In this document: positions 3,945 to 5,555 of the stretch, piece by piece
How the letters are laid out: each line of letters begins with the position of its first letter
Numbering within the stretch: the first letter of the stretch is position 1
Assembly: GCA_036402175.1 (NCBI GenBank)
Contig: DASWTK010000255.1
Location: forward strand, 1-5,555
Source: DASPKM01 sp036402175
GTDB lineage: Bacteria; Bacteroidota; Bacteroidia; Chitinophagales; Chitinophagaceae
DNA length: 5,555 bases
Direction: 5' to 3'
The notes under the pieces: generated by a model
Seen by the model: only the letters and a program-made list of their open reading frames with translations
Databases searched by the model: none
Told to the model about the DNA's origin: nothing
Position numbers and translations under genes: made by a program

Positions 3945-5555
3945 ATGGAATTCACTTTAAGCGGTCATTTTGTTGATATTCTTCAACGTGTTATCTATCC
4001 GGCGGTAATAACAATCGAAAAAGGTCGCATCAGGTCCATAAACAGGCTGAAAGAACCCGGTTCAGAAGGATTGCCTTTCATTCTGCCGGGTTTTATAGAT
4101 GCTCACGTGCATATTGAAAGCTCCATGCTGGTACCTTCTGAATTTGCCCGGTTGGCTGTGGTTCATGGAACTGTTGCAACGGTTAGCGACCCGCACGAAA
4201 TCGCTAACGTATGCGGTTTCGGGGGCGTTGAATACATGATCAGCAATGGTAAAACAACCCCATTTAAATTTTATTTCGGCGCTCCCAGCTGCGTGCCAGC
4301 AACAACTTTCGAATCGGCGGGCGCAACGCTCGACGCAGCGCAGGTGGAACAGCTGCTTGAAAAGAATGAAGTGCTGTATCTGAGTGAAATGATGAATTTT
4401 CCCGGTGTTCTTAATGGCGATAATGAAGTGATGAAAAAAATTGGAGCGGCAAAACGAATGAACAAGCCAGTTGACGGACACGCGCCAGGTCTGACCGGAG
4501 AACAGGCAAAACAGTATATCGAAGCGGGGATCAGCACAGATCATGAATGCTTTACTAAAGCAGAAGCGCTGGAGAAGTTGAAATACGGAATGAATATCAT
4601 CATCCGTGAAGGCAGCGCTGCAAGGAACTTCGACGCGCTGATAGACCTGCTGAGCGATTATCCCGATCATATGATGTTCTGCAGTGACGATAAACATCCC
4701 GATAGCCTCGTGGAAGGGCATATCAATCAATTATGCGCGAGAGCCGTAGCCAGGGGTATTGATGTATTTAATGTTTTGAAAGCGGCCTGCCTCAACCCGG
4801 TTTTTCACTATAAGCTGGATGTGGGTTTGTTGCGGGTTGGTGATCCCGCGGATCTAATTGTGGTGGAGGATCTGAAAAAATTCAAAGTGCTGAAGACCTA
4901 TATCGACGGAGAACTGGTTGCGGAGAATGGCGTTTCAGCGATCACTTCAAAACCGGCAGCGGTCATCAATAATTTCAATTGCCCCGAAAAAAATATAGAA
5001 GACTTCGATATACCCGCAAACGAAGAACCACAGGTAGCGATAGAAGCCCTGGACGGCCAGCTGATCACCAATAAGCTCATCCTTCATCCCGCAAAGGATG
5101 GCAATTCGTTCGTTAGCGATACCACACGCGATATCCTGAAGATCGTTGTGGTTAACCGTTATGCCGACGCCCCCGTGGCCCGCGCGTTCATTAAAAATAC
5201 CGGATTGAAGCAAGGCGCGCTGGCTTCTTCCGTTGCTCACGATTCACATAATATTGTAGCGGTGGGTGTGGATGATGAAAGCCTTTGCAAGGCAGTTAAC
5301 CTTATTATCCGGCACAAGGGTGGCATTTGTTGCGTGAAGGATGACCTGGAAATGGTTTTACCCTTACCCGTTGCGGGTTTGATGAGCACGGAAGACGGAT
5401 ACCGGGTGGCGGAGATGTATTCACTTATCGACAAAGCCGCCAAAGATGCCGGTTCAACGCTCATGTCACCGTTCATGACGCTTTCTTTTATGGCTCTCCT
5501 CGTTATTCCCCATGTCAAACTCAGCGATCTTGGGTTGTTCGACGGCGACTCCTTC
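3945..5555 (+). CDS. ade: adenine deaminase (3' end cut by window)
   Basis: The frame is open from ATG 3945 to the last base, 537 codons with no stop. Family members are around 540-550 residues, so only the last few residues should be missing; the visible end LSDLGLFDG is the usual near-terminal motif. The enzyme hydrolyses adenine to hypoxanthine and ammonia in purine salvage; it is cytoplasmic and metal-dependent (amidohydrolase superfamily). Visible motifs are PGFIDAHVHIESS (48-60, metal ligands H54 and H56), VSDPHEIANVCG (80-91), LSEMMNFPGV (146-155), VDGHAPGL (176-183, H179), STDHE (197-201, H200) and FCSDDKHPD (245-253, metal or catalytic aspartates). The C-terminal domain specific to adenine deaminases has SSVAHDSHNIVAVG (428-441) and LPLPVAGLMS (472-481). 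The start is chosen because MEFTLSGHFVDILQRVIYPA fits the N-terminal beta domain. No Shine-Dalgarno or clear promoter was found in the 120-bp divergent spacer. All expected catalytic motifs are intact, so it should be functional. Confidence 0.95.
   Translation, partial: MEFTLSGHFVDILQRVIYPAVITIEKGRIRSINRLKEPGSEGLPFILPGFIDAHVHIESSMLVPSEFARLAVVHGTVATVSDPHEIANVCGFGGVEYMISNGKTTPFKFYFGAPSCVPATTFESAGATLDAAQVEQLLEKNEVLYLSEMMNFPGVLNGDNEVMKKIGAAKRMNKPVDGHAPGLTGEQAKQYIEAGISTDHECFTKAEALEKLKYGMNIIIREGSAARNFDALIDLLSDYPDHMMFCSDDKHPDSLVEGHINQLCARAVARGIDVFNVLKAACLNPVFHYKLDVGLLRVGDPADLIVVEDLKKFKVLKTYIDGELVAENGVSAITSKPAAVINNFNCPEKNIEDFDIPANEEPQVAIEALDGQLITNKLILHPAKDGNSFVSDTTRDILKIVVVNRYADAPVARAFIKNTGLKQGALASSVAHDSHNIVAVGVDDESLCKAVNLIIRHKGGICCVKDDLEMVLPLPVAGLMSTEDGYRVAEMYSLIDKAAKDAGSTLMSPFMTLSFMALLVIPHVKLSDLGLFDGDSF

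Noticed and set aside
4062..4730. Long open frame on the minus strand inside ade
   Set aside because: It is antisense to well-conserved adenine deaminase motifs, its translation is rich in Cys, His and Phe without any domain pattern, and it is explained by codon bias of the real gene.

Overview
The window looks like a chromosomal housekeeping segment of a member of the Bacteroidota, probably from the Chitinophagaceae/Sphingobacteriia side. The reasons are gene content (a WYL regulator beside a DinB-fold protein, LolA-like exported proteins, a Bacteroidota-type adenine deaminase), two perfect matches to the Bacteroidota -7 promoter element TAnnTTTG placed just upstream of genes, mostly weak Shine-Dalgarno signals, and AT-rich 8-bp-period repeats in one spacer. 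The placement below family or class level is an impression, not a proof.

Layout. 1-549 (+): C-terminal three quarters of a YafY-type WYL transcriptional regulator, cut by the left window edge. 613-1107 (+): a DinB-fold protein. 1108-1238: spacer with nothing convincing. 1239-1325 (+): a possible 28-residue membrane peptide ORF. 1324-1366: an inverted repeat that holds the stop codons of both converging frames. 1356-2045 (-): trmD, tRNA (guanine-N1)-methyltransferase, with a promoter so close that its mRNA is predicted to be leaderless or nearly so. 2046-2336: a 291-bp repeat-rich spacer with an 8-bp-period array, a 24-bp perfect inverted repeat, a smaller nested inverted repeat and a strong intrinsic terminator for the minus-strand genes upstream. 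2337-3053 and 3081-3824 (-): two tandem paralogous exported proteins of the LolA-like (outer-membrane lipoprotein-sorting) type, 27 bp apart and probably one operon read from a promoter at 3846-3853. 3825-3944: a divergent spacer of 120 bp. 3945-5555 (+): adenine deaminase (ade), complete at its start and cut by the right edge a few residues before its expected end.

Functionally the window is a set of short, independent transcription units: a regulator with a probable DinB-fold partner, tRNA modification, an envelope protein pair, and purine salvage. I see no defence system, mobile-element gene, RNA gene or CRISPR array. The least ordinary parts are the structured repeat spacer between trmD and the LolA-like pair, the near-leaderless trmD promoter beside it, and the differences between the two LolA-like paralogues (a glycine-rich loop and a cysteine pair found in only one).
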